Shown here in pieces: positions 44,864 to 54,737 of a stretch of DNA of 64,000 nucleotides. Under the pieces are notes generated by a model. It saw only the letters and a list, made by a program, of their open reading frames with translations, did not search any database and was not told the origin of the DNA. The first letter of the stretch is position 1; each line of letters opens with the position of its first letter. The position numbers and the translations under genes are program-made. This DNA comes from Oceanobacillus alkalisoli (GTDB taxonomy: Bacteria; Bacillota; Bacilli; Bacillales; Amphibacillaceae): the NCBI RefSeq assembly GCF_021556485.1, contig NZ_JAKGBW010000001.1, positions 124,001-188,000 on the forward strand. The letters are read 5' to 3'.

Positions 44864-44896
44864 AGAGACTGGATGTTTGATCCAGTCTCTTTTTTT
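44864..44896 (+). terminator. Terminator of the aspartate kinase gene
   Basis: AGAGACTGGAT and ATCCAGTCTCT form a perfect 11-bp stem with a 5-base loop, followed by six T's. On the other strand it lies just after the spo0A stop and may serve both genes. Confidence 0.9.
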
Positions 44897-45674
44897 AGCT
44901 GACTTGATGTTCAAGCCGTAATCTGTCAGCAACCATCGCAATGAATTCACTGTTCGTAGGTTTTGCTTTAGAAATATTAATGGTATAACCGAATAATGCC
45001 GATATTGAATCAATGTTCCCCCTGCTCCAAGCTACTTCTATCGCATGGCGAATTGCTCGCTCCACTCTGGAAGCTGTTGTATTATATTTTTTTGCGATTT
45101 GCGGATAAAGCGTTTTTGTAATTGCTCCCAACAAATCGATATTATTATAAACCATCGTAATTGCTTCCCGTAGATACATATAACCTTTAATATGGGCTGG
45201 CACACCAACTTCATGAATGATATTTGTAATGCTTGCTTCAAGATTATGTGTCTTATTCTTTTTCCTTTGTTTTCTTACTTTGGTTTTAAAATTATCGATA
45301 TTCTTACTGATCGTTCGGATTCTGTCAGCTAGATGGTCCAAGTCAAATGGTTTTAAAATGAAATAAGAAGCGCCAAATTCAACTGCTTTTTTCATTACTT
45401 CTTCCTGGCCGAATGCAGTTAGCATGATGACTTGCGGTGTTTTATTTAATTCCAGCGTGCGTAATTGATTCAGTACTGCAATTCCATCAATATGTGGCAT
45501 AATAATATCTAATATAAGTATATCGGGTTCTAATACCTCCAACATTTCTAGGCATTCCCTGCCATTTGAAGCTGTACCGATTACTTCAATATCATCTTGA
45601 CCTTCAAAATATTCCTCCATTAACGAAATTAATTCCGGGTTATCATCGACTAAACATACTGAAATACTTTCCAC
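44895..45674 (-). CDS. spo0A: Sporulation master regulator Spo0A
   Basis: A response regulator that commits the cell to sporulation when phosphorylated through Spo0F-Spo0B. The receiver domain has Asp10, Asp11, phospho-Asp56 ([11 protein letters not shown]), Thr86 and Lys108. The DNA-binding effector domain ends in [18 protein letters not shown]...[14 protein letters not shown]. At 259 residues it is intact. It begins with GTG after AAGGAGGA. A sigma-H promoter and two perfect Spo0A boxes lie upstream, then repeat copy D. Confidence 0.98.
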   Translation of the reverse strand: MESISVCLVDDNPELISLMEEYFEGQDDIEVIGTASNGRECLEMLEVLEPDILILDIIMPHIDGIAVLNQLRTLELNKTPQVIMLTAFGQEEVMKKAVEFGASYFILKPFDLDHLADRIRTISKNIDNFKTKVRKQRKKNKTHNLEASITNIIHEVGVPAHIKGYMYLREAITMVYNNIDLLGAITKTLYPQIAKKYNTTASRVERAIRHAIEVAWSRGNIDSISALFGYTINISKAKPTNSEFIAMVADRLRLEHQVS

Positions 45675-45713
45675 TTTACGAATCCTCCTTATTTTTACTC
45701 TTCCCTCTTACAT

Positions 45714-45740
45714 ATTCTACAAAAGATATTATTATCCTTC
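45714..45740 (-). promoter_or_regulatory. Sigma-H promoter (Ps) of spo0A
   Basis: On the minus strand GAAGGATAA (45732-45740) and GTAGAAT (45714-45720) with an 11-base spacer match RnAGGAWWW-N11-12-RnnGAAT fully, 40 bases upstream of the GTG start. Confidence 0.85.
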
Positions 45741-45812
45741 TTTATTTTAAAGAATTTGTATATTTTTATATTTCTCTATTTTTCCTACAATTTAACTAAT
45801 ATACCGAGCTTT

Positions 45813-45842
45813 TTCGACAAATTTATTCGATGTTATTCGACA
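45813..45842 (-). promoter_or_regulatory. Two Spo0A boxes upstream of spo0A
   Basis: Two perfect TGTCGAA boxes on the minus strand (45813-45819 and 45836-45842), 23 bases apart, with a degenerate CATCGAAT between them, about 75-130 bases upstream of the sigma-H promoter. They indicate autoregulation by Spo0A~P. Confidence 0.8.
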
Positions 45843-45895
45843 AAAACCATAACTAGATTTTCGTCACCAAAGCTCAATACTGTATAATCTTATCA

Positions 45896-46324
45896 CTTTC
45901 ATTCAGTGTAAGTGTTTTGCACGTTCTCATGGCTCTCTCTAATCGCCATTCAGTTGCCCGGTGGACGGATGCGCATCCTTAGGCACTGCTAGAGCTCCTC
46001 GGGCTCGCGCCCTGCGGGGTCTCCAGGCTCGTGCTGTTCCCACAGGAGTCACCGTCCACCGGGCAACTGAACTGATTCTCTGAATAGAAATTGTTTCGTC
46101 ACGATAGGAATTATATCTTTGGAACATTAAACAGTGATCCATATTTGGTCTTTCCTGATAGCAGTCCAGACACCTCGAGACTCCTGCGGGAGGATAGGGC
46201 TGGCGAGACCCCTTAGTGCTCAGCGCGAGGAGGCTTGCCGGCCGCTCAGCAGGTGCGAGAGGTGTCTGGACTGCGGACCTCCAGAAGTGAGTTTCGGACA
46301 TTTCCGATACTTACGCTGAATGAA
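45896..46324 (+). repeat. Structured intergenic element, copy D (inner part of arm 2 missing)
   Basis: A 429-bp copy. Left terminal repeat CTTTCATTCAGTGTAAGT (one change, forming a G-U in plus-strand RNA) faces ACTTACGCTGAATGAA. Arm 1 is present, with one mismatch near the base of its stem. Arm 2 keeps its GCAGTCCAGACACCTC/GAGGTGTCTGGACTGC stem but lacks the roughly 80-base GCCGGC-GGTCAC subdomain. It fills the spo0A-spoIVB gap between the Spo0A boxes and the spoIVB stop (46371); the 46 bases after it include a small TTGCAA-type inverted repeat. Confidence 0.95.
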
Positions 46325-46370
46325 TGCAAAAAACTTGCAACAGGGTGTTTTTACTGTTGCAAGTTCTTGG

Positions 46371-47564
46371 TTAGCTCGCTAAGGCAATGGTTTCATCATC
46401 TTTTTTAATGGATATTCCTGCATCGTTCAGCATCCATTCGATATGGACACCATAGCCCGAAGTTGGGTCGTTAACGAATACATGTGTTACAGCACCTACT
46501 ATCTTTCCGTCTTGTATAATGGGACTGCCGCTCATTCCTTGAACAATTCCACCTGTACTTTCGAGGAGACGAGGGTCGGTTATTTTAAGAACCATTCCTT
46601 TAATGTCAGCTTTTTTTTGCGGAACCGAGCTAACGATTTCGATGTCGAATTCCTCGACCTTTTCATCAGCAACAACAGTTAAAATTTTTGCTGGGCCTTC
46701 TTTAACTTCATCAGATCGGGTGATTGGTAAAGGCTTATCATAATTGTCATTCGTTATGGTTGAGTTAAGCACACCAAAAATTCCGTGTGGTGTATTCTTC
46801 ACAATACTTCCAATCACATTCCGGTCTGCGGAGAATCTTGCTTGCTTCTCACCCGGTGTTCCTTGATTACCTTTTTCAATGTGGACGACAGATGACCGGA
46901 CAATCTTACCTCTCATTAATTCAATCGGTTTCTTTGTGTCCATATCTGAAATTACATGACCAAGCGCCCCATATCGCTTTGTCTCTGGGTCATGGAATGT
47001 CATCGTCCCAATTCCCGCTGCAGAATCCCTAATATAAAGTCCAATCTTATATTCCTGATCCCGTTTATCTTGTACTGGCTGTAAGGATGTGTTAAGTGTT
47101 TCATTTCCCCTTTTCAGCGTAATTTTTAGTTCTTCATTTTGCTTCCCGGCTGTGTTTACCAATGGTTTAATCTCGCTCATATCTTTAATCGGTTTCCCAT
47201 TGATTTCAACAATCATATCCCCAATTAAGACTTTGGCATCCTGTCCCGGTGACAATGAGCCTTCTTTCCCTTGAATGGAATGGTGACCGACTACAAGTAC
47301 CCCGAGCGTTTCCAGCTGCACCCCAATCGATTGACCTCCTGGAATTAATTTAATATCTTCCTCCCTCTGTATCGGTTCCAATGACGCATCCTCTTCAGCA
47401 GAAACAACACTTAAAGGAATGAAATTAGAGAACACTTCATGAGTCATTGTGTCTTTTGCGGGAAATATTCCTGCTTGAAATGGAAGTGTAAATGTAAGAA
47501 GGAATAAAAAGCTTGCAAATAGTATCAAGGTTCGTTTTATCGATTGTCTCTTTGCTATCTTCAT
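46371..47564 (-). CDS. spoIVB: SpoIVB serine peptidase (S55)
   Basis: Made in the forespore and secreted into the intermembrane space, SpoIVB cleaves SpoIVFA and thereby triggers pro-sigma-K processing in the mother cell. An N-terminal membrane anchor (residues 12-32) is followed by a PDZ domain ([20 protein letters not shown]) and the S55 protease domain, with the histidine in [13 protein letters not shown] and the serine in [20 protein letters not shown]. At 397 residues it is slightly shorter than B. subtilis SpoIVB. It lies between recN and spo0A as expected. Confidence 0.95.
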   Translation of the reverse strand: MKIAKRQSIKRTLILFASFLFLLTFTLPFQAGIFPAKDTMTHEVFSNFIPLSVVSAEEDASLEPIQREEDIKLIPGGQSIGVQLETLGVLVVGHHSIQGKEGSLSPGQDAKVLIGDMIVEINGKPIKDMSEIKPLVNTAGKQNEELKITLKRGNETLNTSLQPVQDKRDQEYKIGLYIRDSAAGIGTMTFHDPETKRYGALGHVISDMDTKKPIELMRGKIVRSSVVHIEKGNQGTPGEKQARFSADRNVIGSIVKNTPHGIFGVLNSTITNDNYDKPLPITRSDEVKEGPAKILTVVADEKVEEFDIEIVSSVPQKKADIKGMVLKITDPRLLESTGGIVQGMSGSPIIQDGKIVGAVTHVFVNDPTSGYGVHIEWMLNDAGISIKKDDETIALAS

Positions 47565-47739
47565 GTATATTTAACACCCCTCGCATCTCACCCATACCAA
47601 ATTTTTTTCTGTACTCCTAATTTGAGCGAAGCAGGCTGATTTTAAACTGGTGATTCATAAGTGATATGCTTAAGTTTTCCTTGCATAATAAATGACGTGC
47701 AGTAGAGGCTAATTTATGATGATATGTAAAAAAACATTA

Positions 47740-47769
47740 AAAAAAGCCGGTACTGTTAGTTTCCGGCTA
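47740..47769 (-). terminator. Terminator after recN
   Basis: On the minus strand AGCCGG and CCGGCT pair over a 12-base loop and are followed by a run of T's, 11 bases past the recN stop. Confidence 0.75.
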
Positions 47770-47779
47770 TTACTCAATA

Positions 47780-49486
47780 TTATTCCTGATGATTTTTCTT
47801 CTTGAACATGTCGGCAAGGTCAAGCATTTCTTTTGCATGTTCTTTCGCTGTTTCTGTCAATTTCGTTCCAGTAATCATTCGGCTTAATTCTTCCATTTGT
47901 TCGTCCGTGCTTAATTCGGTAACATGTGTTGAAGTTCTGTCATCTTTTTCATGTTTTTTAATCAGTTTATGCGTGTCTGCCATTGCTGCAACTTGAGGTA
48001 AATGAGTAATACAAAGTACTTGTGAAGCGTTAGATATTTCATATATCTTCTCAGCAATCGCTTGTGCAACGCGCCCGCTTACACCCGTATCAACTTCATC
48101 AAATATCACACTTGTTACCCCTTGATGCTTAGCGAAGATTTTCTTTAGAACGAGCATAATTCTAGATAATTCTCCACCTGAAGCTACTTTTGTCAGCTCT
48201 TTAAGTGGCTCACCCGGATTTGTCGAAATCATAAAGCGGATTGTATCATACCCGTCTTTATGAAGTTTTGGATGATCTGCTTCAATATCAAAACTTATTT
48301 GGAACTCCGCTTTTTCTAAATATAAGCTTTTCAATTCGCTATGGATTTCTTTAACAAGTGCTCTTGCAGCTTTTTCTCTTAAATCATGAAGTTCTTTTGC
48401 CTCAAGCATGGCATCCTTTTCCACTTCTTCAATCTCTTCTACCAGTGCCGTTAAATGAAAATCTTTATTCGTGATTTCTTCCAATTCTTCTTCTATTTTC
48501 GCCATGTACGTTTGCATTTCATTCACAGTTGAACCATATTTCTTTTTTAACCGATTGAGTTCATTTATTCTTGCTTCAATTTCATTCAATCGTTCTGGAT
48601 TATATTGCAATTGATCGATATAATTCCGTAAATCAAATGCCATCGTCTCAATCGAATAATAATGGTTAGCGATTTCTTCTGCTTTTTCATCAATAAAAGG
48701 ATCAATCTTTTCATGTTCGCTTAAAGAGAGCATCGCATGATTTACCCATTCCAAACCTCTTCCTTCCCCGTATAAGGCATTATAGGCGTTCTGAAGCGCG
48801 GTATGGATATTCTCAAAGTTGGCAAGGGAGTTTCGTTCTTTTTCCATTATTTCATCCTCGTCCGGGACAAGATTGGCCTGTTCCAATTCTTGTAATTGAA
48901 AGGATAATAAATCTTGGCGATGGGCAGTTTCTTGCTCATTTTCATTTAATTGTTTGTAGCGTTGCTGTAACTTTTTTAGCCTGTTGTAAAGCCCCGTGTA
49001 TTCTTCTTTAGCCTGTTTGATGTTCTCGTAGTCATAAAGGTCAAGCAGGTGAATGTGATTGTCTGCATCCATTAGAGACTGGGTTTCGTGCTGGCTATGT
49101 ATATCAATCAGTGTTTTACCAAATTCCCTAAGAATTGCGAGCGTCACCAATTTACCGTTCACCCGGCAAATGCTTTTCCCGCTTTTCGTAATCGTTCGTT
49201 CTAAAACGACCTGCTCATCCGTTATTTCAATGCCGTATTGTCTCCCGACCGCATAAATTGGGTGCTCCAATGATTCAACGGAAAATAATCCTTCAATTTC
49301 TGCTTTATTTGTTTTATGACGTACATATTCAACAGACCCGCGACCCCCTGCAAGAAGTTGGATAGCATCGATAATGATTGACTTCCCAGCTCCCGTTTCA
49401 CCAGAAAGCACGGTTAATCCCTCATTAAATGTAATCGATATTTGATCGATAATTGCAAAGTTTTGAATAGAAAGTTCCGTAAGCAT
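47780..49486 (-). CDS. recN: DNA repair protein RecN
   Basis: An SMC-like ATPase that gathers broken DNA ends in recombinational repair. Walker A GETGAGKS at 29-36, a long coiled coil (about 160-390), the signature VASGGELSRIMLVLK and Walker B TSVIFDEVDTGVSG are present in 568 residues. Last gene of yqxC-argR-recN, in the standard order. Confidence 0.96.
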   Translation of the reverse strand: MLTELSIQNFAIIDQISITFNEGLTVLSGETGAGKSIIIDAIQLLAGGRGSVEYVRHKTNKAEIEGLFSVESLEHPIYAVGRQYGIEITDEQVVLERTITKSGKSICRVNGKLVTLAILREFGKTLIDIHSQHETQSLMDADNHIHLLDLYDYENIKQAKEEYTGLYNRLKKLQQRYKQLNENEQETAHRQDLLSFQLQELEQANLVPDEDEIMEKERNSLANFENIHTALQNAYNALYGEGRGLEWVNHAMLSLSEHEKIDPFIDEKAEEIANHYYSIETMAFDLRNYIDQLQYNPERLNEIEARINELNRLKKKYGSTVNEMQTYMAKIEEELEEITNKDFHLTALVEEIEEVEKDAMLEAKELHDLREKAARALVKEIHSELKSLYLEKAEFQISFDIEADHPKLHKDGYDTIRFMISTNPGEPLKELTKVASGGELSRIMLVLKKIFAKHQGVTSVIFDEVDTGVSGRVAQAIAEKIYEISNASQVLCITHLPQVAAMADTHKLIKKHEKDDRTSTHVTELSTDEQMEELSRMITGTKLTETAKEHAKEMLDLADMFKKKNHQE

Positions 49487-49514
49487 GATTGTTCACCTCT
49501 TCTTGTATACAATA

Positions 49515-49964
49515 TTAAAGCATGCGTATGAAGCGGTTTTTAATTTTTTCTGCATTCTTTTCTTTTCGGCAGATGATTAAACATGTATCATCCCCGCAAA
49601 TTGTTCCCATTATCTCTTCCCATTCGAGGTTATCAATTAACACACCGATTGCATTTGCGTTCCCAGGCAATGTTTTTAGTACAACAAAATGATTCGCATG
49701 GTCAATACTGACAAAAGCATCAACAATAAGACGTTTTAATTTTTCCTCGGGATTAAATCGTAAATCTGCTGGCAAACTGTATTTATACTTTCCGGATAGT
49801 GTAGGTACTTTCACTAAATGTAATTCTTTAATATCACGCGAGACTGTTGCTTGGGTAACATTATAACCAAGAGCTTTCAGTTCATCAACTAGCTCATCTT
49901 GCGTTTCGATTTCGTGTTCATGAATTAATTCACGAATTTTAATATGTCGTTGAATCTTACTCAT
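49515..49964 (-). CDS. argR: Arginine repressor ArgR/AhrC
   Basis: A hexameric arginine-responsive regulator. The N-terminal winged helix ([24 protein letters not shown]...[13 protein letters not shown]) and C-terminal arginine-binding domain ([38 protein letters not shown]) are complete in 149 residues. It lies between yqxC and recN, the conserved arrangement. Confidence 0.96.
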   Translation of the reverse strand: MSKIQRHIKIRELIHEHEIETQDELVDELKALGYNVTQATVSRDIKELHLVKVPTLSGKYKYSLPADLRFNPEEKLKRLIVDAFVSIDHANHFVVLKTLPGNANAIGVLIDNLEWEEIMGTICGDDTCLIICRKEKNAEKIKNRFIRML

Positions 49965-49985
49965 TCGGCTGACCTCCGTTTTTTG

Positions 49986-50798
49986 CTATGTTGCTTTTAA
50001 ATGCTTATGTGCTTTGTCTACAACTTCTTCAAGAGATAACGTATAGGGTTTTTCTTTTAGTTCTGGAAGGTGTTTAAAATGGGCTAAAAATTCTACATTA
50101 CCTTGAGTTCCTGTAATCGGCGAATACGTAATACCATGCAAAATGAAATTTTCTTCTTCAGCAAAGCGTGTGACCTGTTCAAGAACTTCCACATGAACTT
50201 CTTTATCACGAATGATTCCACCCTCACCGACTTGCTCTTTCTGCGCTTCAAATTGGGGTTTGATTAAAGCTACGACATCATTCGATTCACTTAATAAATG
50301 TTTAAGCACAGGTAAAATCAAACGCAAAGAGATAAAAGAGACATCAATCGAAGCAAATTCCGGGATTGCTTCTAGCATATCTTTTGTTACATAGCGGAAA
50401 TTAGTCCGTTCCATAACGACGACCCGTTTATCATTGCGTAATTTCCAATCGAGTTGATTGTATCCGACATCAATTGCATAACTTAATCTCGCCCCATGCT
50501 GAAGGGCGCAATCGGTAAAGCCCCCCGTTGATGAACCAATGTCAAGTATGGTTTTATCTTGGAGATCCAAGTTAAACTGTTGGATTGCTTTCTCTAATTT
50601 CAATCCGCCGCGGCTGACATAGGATTTATTTTTTTGTTTTATACGAATTGGCATGTCTTTCTCGACTTTAACACCTGGTTTATCTAGTCGTTCATGCTCT
50701 GAATAAACTAAACCAGCCATAATCAGACGCTTGGCCATATCAGTACTATCAACTAAATCTCGTTCTACAAGTAATTCATCTAAACGTTTTTTTGTCAT
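49986..50798 (-). CDS. yqxC: TlyA-family rRNA methyltransferase / S4-domain protein (YqxC)
   Basis: An N-terminal S4 RNA-binding domain (MTKKRLDELLVERDLVDSTD) is followed by an FtsJ-like SAM methyltransferase (LDIGSSTGGFTDCALQHGA). TlyA homologues 2'-O-methylate 16S and/or 23S rRNA. The ATG at 50798 has AAAGG 8 bases upstream; earlier codons are poorly placed. 271 residues. In B. subtilis dxs lies between ispA and yqxC; here the gap is only 154 bases and holds the ispA terminator. Confidence 0.92.
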   Translation of the reverse strand: MTKKRLDELLVERDLVDSTDMAKRLIMAGLVYSEHERLDKPGVKVEKDMPIRIKQKNKSYVSRGGLKLEKAIQQFNLDLQDKTILDIGSSTGGFTDCALQHGARLSYAIDVGYNQLDWKLRNDKRVVVMERTNFRYVTKDMLEAIPEFASIDVSFISLRLILPVLKHLLSESNDVVALIKPQFEAQKEQVGEGGIIRDKEVHVEVLEQVTRFAEEENFILHGITYSPITGTQGNVEFLAHFKHLPELKEKPYTLSLEEVVDKAHKHLKAT

Positions 50799-50900
50799 TT
50801 TCATTTCCTTTACTGTGACTGTCATTCATATTCATAAGCTTTTCTGATTTATTATACATCAAATGACTCATATTCTAAAATAGTATACATCTTCCAAACA

Positions 50901-50937
50901 AAAAAAACAGCCGCTCGTCTTGCATATTGAACGGCTG
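50901..50937 (-). terminator. Terminator after ispA
   Basis: On the minus strand CAGCCGTTC and GAGCGGCTG form a 9-bp stem (one G-U) followed by eight T's, ending the acc-nusB-folD-xse-ispA string. Confidence 0.85.
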
Positions 50938-50952
50938 GACCTTACGATTTAC

Positions 50953-51846
50953 TTAATGATCTCGGTTACTAATATAATCAATTAATGCTTTTAACTGTGA
51001 TTGAATTGCTCCTGCTTGCTGCAATGATTCCATTGCTTTTTCCACATATATTTCTTTTTGTTTTATAGCTCCGTCTAGCCCAAGCAGCTTCGGATAGGTG
51101 CTTTTATTATTATCCACATCACTTCCTACAGGTTTACCAAGTGCTTCCTCTGTTCCAGTAATATCTAAGATATCATCCTGAACTTGGAAGATTAATCCTA
51201 AGTAATGGGCAAAACGTGTAAGGTGAGTTAGTTGTGCTTCTGTTGCCCCGCCTAAAAAGGCACCAGCGTAAACAGCGAACTTCAATAATTCTCCAGTTTT
51301 CAACTCGTGAATCTTCTCAAGTTGTTCAAGCGGGACTGATATTCCTTTATTTTCCGCTTCCATATCGAGGATCTGTCCGGCAACCATACCAAGCGGACCA
51401 CTCGCTTCGCCAATTTTTCTTGTTAATTCAACTTTTTCACGGTCGGTAAGGAGTGGCTCATTCGCAATCAACGTAAAGCTATGTGTAAGTAAGCCATCAC
51501 CTGCTAAAATTGCCGTTGCTTCATCAAACTTCTTATGATTCGTCAATTGTCCACGGCGGTAATCATCATCATCCATCGCAGGTAAATCATCATGAATTAA
51601 AGAATATGTATGCATCATTTCTAATGCAATCGCGGTAGAAATGGTTTTTTCAATAGAAGTCCCATAAGCTTCATAGCTAGCAATCAAAAGAATGGGTCGG
51701 ATTCTTTTCCCGCCAGCTTGAAGGGAATAGAGCATGGAAGCTTTTAATCGATCTGGAATCGAAAGCTTAGCTAATTGAGCTTCCATTTCACTTTCAATTA
51801 AGTCTTTCTGCCGCTTTAAATAATCTTCCAGATTGGCCTCGTGCAT
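50953..51846 (-). CDS. ispA: Polyprenyl (farnesyl/geranyl) diphosphate synthase IspA
   Basis: Condenses isopentenyl and allylic diphosphates to farnesyl diphosphate. The first Asp-rich motif is LIHDDLPAMDDDDYRRG and the second is QVQDDILDITG. About 297 residues from the ATG at 51846, which follows GGAGGGGG and abuts the xseB stop. It is the last gene of its operon. Confidence 0.95.
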   Translation of the reverse strand: MHEANLEDYLKRQKDLIESEMEAQLAKLSIPDRLKASMLYSLQAGGKRIRPILLIASYEAYGTSIEKTISTAIALEMMHTYSLIHDDLPAMDDDDYRRGQLTNHKKFDEATAILAGDGLLTHSFTLIANEPLLTDREKVELTRKIGEASGPLGMVAGQILDMEAENKGISVPLEQLEKIHELKTGELLKFAVYAGAFLGGATEAQLTHLTRFAHYLGLIFQVQDDILDITGTEEALGKPVGSDVDNNKSTYPKLLGLDGAIKQKEIYVEKAMESLQQAGAIQSQLKALIDYISNRDH

Positions 51847-51847
51847 G

Positions 51848-52084
51848 CTAGACTTCCCCCTCCACATCAAAGTTTGTGATTTCTCCGTGTTCATTTAAGA
51901 TTTTTGCCATTTTATCTTGGACAGAATTAATTTTATCACTGCATAGTTTTGATAAAATCATGCCTTCCTGATAATAATCAATTGCTTTTTCCAAAGGGAC
52001 ATCTCCTGTTTCCAGCTTCCCTACAATTTTCTCTAACTTCTCCATTGCTTCCTCGAAGGAAAGTTCCGTATTTTTCTCAGTCAT
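51848..52084 (-). CDS. xseB: Exodeoxyribonuclease VII small subunit
   Basis: Forms an XseA-XseB complex that degrades single-stranded DNA to oligonucleotides. The 78-residue sequence is the usual helical hairpin (LSFEEAMEKLEKIVGKLETGDVPLEKAIDYYQEGM). It overlaps the end of xseA and is followed at once by ispA. Confidence 0.95.
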   Translation of the reverse strand: MTEKNTELSFEEAMEKLEKIVGKLETGDVPLEKAIDYYQEGMILSKLCSDKINSVQDKMAKILNEHGEITNFDVEGEV

Positions 52085-53423
52085 TTGAAGTCTCCTTTAC
52101 CGATAGCACCCTGGCGTCGATGGTGCCGTCTGTTAATTTTACTGATAGCTGTTCATGTTCCTTAATATGCTTCACTGACTTCAATAATTGGCCATCTGCA
52201 GTATAAGGTAACGCAAATCCACGCTTCATAATTTCTAATGGATTGACCAAACTTAACTTATCTAATAAATTACCAAGCTCTCGCAGGTGGTAATCAAGAG
52301 TTTGATTCATATAGCGGTTGTTAGTTGCTGTAAGTTCAACCAACTTCTTTTCCGCCTCTTCAATCCTTTCTTTCGGATGCTGCAGGGCAAGTCGATTTAT
52401 AACGGTTTGATGAGCTACTGCAGCGTCATTTACTTGCAACTTTAGTGTCCGCTCGAGTGATTCCATTTGCTGATCTAATTCTTGTTCTTTCTGGCGGATA
52501 AGTTCTTTTGGATAACGGAAGGCATATGAATTCCTCAAGTTATGAAGCTGTCGTGTTTCCCGGTCCAATAATTGATTCACTTCCCGGGTTATTCTTTTGG
52601 TAAAAAGAACAATGTTATTTTTTAATTCTGCTTGAGATGGAACCGCAAGCTCTGCTGCACCGGTTGGCGTGGGTGCCCTTAAATCCGCTACAAAGTCACT
52701 AATCGTTGTATCTGTTTCATGTCCAACTGCAGAAATAACTGGGATCTGTGATTCATAAATTGCATGGGCAACGATTTCTTCATTGAAACTCCATAATTCT
52801 TCAATCGAACCCCCGCCTCTTCCGACAATTAACGAATCAAAGTCCATCCGATTCGCTATTTCAATTCCCTGCTTTATTGAGGCTGCTGCTTCTGGACCTT
52901 GGACAAGCACTGGAATGACTACAACTTCAACCAAGGGATAGCGTCTTTGGATCGTTGTAATAATATCTCTTACTGCTGCACCAGTCGGAGATGTTATGAC
53001 ACCTATTCGCTTCGGAAATGGTGGTATTTGCTTTTTATGTACAGATGAAAAATAACCTTGCTGCTCCAGCTTGGTCTTTAATTGTTCGTAAGCTAAGTAT
53101 AAAGCACCGATACCATCCGGCTCCATAGCATTAATATACAGTTGATATTGCCCGGCAGCTTCATAAACACTGACATTTCCGCGAATGAGCACTTTCATCC
53201 CACTCTCCGGAACAAATTTTAAATAACGGTTATTCCCGGCAAACATAACGGCTTGAATCCTTGTCTGTTCGTCTTTTATCGTCATATACATATGACCGCG
53301 ACTATGATGTTTAAAATTCGATATTTCGCCTCGGAGCCATATTTGCTGTAAATGCTGATCAATATCGAGCTTCCGCTTAAGATACCTTGTTAATGCTGTT
53401 ACCGTTAAGTATTTATCCTTCAA
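52077..53423 (-). CDS. xseA: Exodeoxyribonuclease VII large subunit
   Basis: The catalytic chain of exonuclease VII. An N-terminal OB fold ([23 protein letters not shown]) is followed by the nuclease domain ([48 protein letters not shown]) and a long C-terminal coiled coil. At 448 residues it is full length. The start is a TTG inside the end of folD. Confidence 0.95.
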   Translation of the reverse strand: MKDKYLTVTALTRYLKRKLDIDQHLQQIWLRGEISNFKHHSRGHMYMTIKDEQTRIQAVMFAGNNRYLKFVPESGMKVLIRGNVSVYEAAGQYQLYINAMEPDGIGALYLAYEQLKTKLEQQGYFSSVHKKQIPPFPKRIGVITSPTGAAVRDIITTIQRRYPLVEVVVIPVLVQGPEAAASIKQGIEIANRMDFDSLIVGRGGGSIEELWSFNEEIVAHAIYESQIPVISAVGHETDTTISDFVADLRAPTPTGAAELAVPSQAELKNNIVLFTKRITREVNQLLDRETRQLHNLRNSYAFRYPKELIRQKEQELDQQMESLERTLKLQVNDAAVAHQTVINRLALQHPKERIEEAEKKLVELTATNNRYMNQTLDYHLRELGNLLDKLSLVNPLEIMKRGFALPYTADGQLLKSVKHIKEHEQLSVKLTDGTIDARVLSVKETSND

Positions 53424-54273
53424 TACCAGTCAGTCCTTTGGCCGCTTTAATTGTATTGGAAAGAAGCATTGTAATTGTCATTGGACCGACCCCTCCCGGA
53501 ACAGGTGTAATATACCCGGCTTTTTCCACTACCCCGGCAAAATCGACATCACCGGTCAATTTACCTGCTTGGGTCCGGTTAATCCCAACGTCGATAATAA
53601 CCGCGCCTTCTTTGACATCCTCTTGCTTGATAAAATTTTCCTTTCCGATTGCTACGATAAGAATATCAGCTGCTTGTGTGTATTGTTGCATGTTCTCTGT
53701 TCTGGAATGACAGTAAGTGACCGTCGCATTTTCATTCAATAAAAGTTGTCCGACTGGCTTTCCAACAATATTACTGCGCCCGATAATCACCGCATGCTTC
53801 CCTTCAATCTTAATTCCTTTTGATTTGATCATCGTAATGATTCCATAAGGAGTACACGGCAGGAAACTATCTTCCCCCGCCATCATCTTCCCGATATTAA
53901 TCGGATGGAATCCGTCCACATCCTTCAACGGATCTATCCGATCAATTACTTTCTGTTCATCAATTTGTTCAGGTAACGGTAATTGGACTAAGATACCATG
54001 AACCGCATCATTATCATTCAGATCATCCAGTAATGCTAATAAGTCTGCTTCCGTTGTTTCAATCGGTAACGTGATAAGCTCGGAATCCATTCCAATTTCA
54101 GCTGCCGCCTTCTCTTTCCCTTTAACATAAGAAAGCGATGCGGGGTTATCGCCGACAAGAACTACTACCAATTTTGGTGTTAGGTTTTTGACTTTTAGTT
54201 TCTCAATTTCTTTTGCCAAGTCTTGCTTGATTTCTGCAGCTAATTCTTTTCCACTAATGATTTCAGCAGTCAT
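53413..54273 (-). CDS. folD: FolD, methylenetetrahydrofolate dehydrogenase/cyclohydrolase
   Basis: Bifunctional enzyme interconverting 5,10-methylene-, methenyl- and 10-formyl-tetrahydrofolate. The catalytic lysine lies in [15 protein letters not shown]. The signatures [28 protein letters not shown] and [13 protein letters not shown] are intact (286 residues). It overlaps nusB by an ATGA junction. Confidence 0.96.
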   Translation of the reverse strand: MTAEIISGKELAAEIKQDLAKEIEKLKVKNLTPKLVVVLVGDNPASLSYVKGKEKAAAEIGMDSELITLPIETTEADLLALLDDLNDNDAVHGILVQLPLPEQIDEQKVIDRIDPLKDVDGFHPINIGKMMAGEDSFLPCTPYGIITMIKSKGIKIEGKHAVIIGRSNIVGKPVGQLLLNENATVTYCHSRTENMQQYTQAADILIVAIGKENFIKQEDVKEGAVIIDVGINRTQAGKLTGDVDFAGVVEKAGYITPVPGGVGPMTITMLLSNTIKAAKGLTGIEG

Positions 54274-54668
54274 AATTCATTTCCTTTCTCTTCTACAATT
54301 TTGGATAATACGCCATTAACAAATTTCCCTGATTTCTCATCGCCAAAGCGGTTGCCCAGTTCGACGGCCTCGTTAATCGAGACATTGAGCGGGATATCTT
54401 CCAGATACTTTATTTCAAATGTCGAAAGCCGCAAAATCGTCCGTTCTACCGCAGCTAAACGATCAAGGCTCCAATTCTCCAGATGACTAGCAATTATTTC
54501 ATCTAATGAGGATTTTTGCTCCAACACTCCTTGTATTAATCGGTTAAGAAACGGATCATTTCCCTGTTCTTCAACATATTCTTGAATGTTTTCTTTAGGT
54601 ACATCAAGATTGATATCGATTTGAAACAGAAACTGGAATGCTTTTTCTCTTGCTTCGCTTCGTTTCAT
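54270..54668 (-). CDS. nusB: Transcription antitermination factor NusB
   Basis: Binds boxA RNA together with S10 (NusE) for rRNA antitermination. The start [18 protein letters not shown] after AAGGAG is typical; the 15 upstream codons are not used. All-helical, 132 residues. Placed between yqhY and folD as in B. subtilis. Confidence 0.95.
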   Translation of the reverse strand: MKRSEAREKAFQFLFQIDINLDVPKENIQEYVEEQGNDPFLNRLIQGVLEQKSSLDEIIASHLENWSLDRLAAVERTILRLSTFEIKYLEDIPLNVSINEAVELGNRFGDEKSGKFVNGVLSKIVEEKGNEL

Positions 54669-54737
54669 GCTTTTACTCCTTCTATTGTTCTTCTCAAATG
54701 ATAAGAAGGCCAAAGTGTTTCGCTCTGGCCTGCTTGT

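Noticed and set aside
45939-46301. A 120-codon open frame on the minus strand within repeat copy D
   Set aside because: The same region in copies A, B, C and E does not keep this frame, there is no ribosome binding site, and similarity between copies tracks stems rather than codons.
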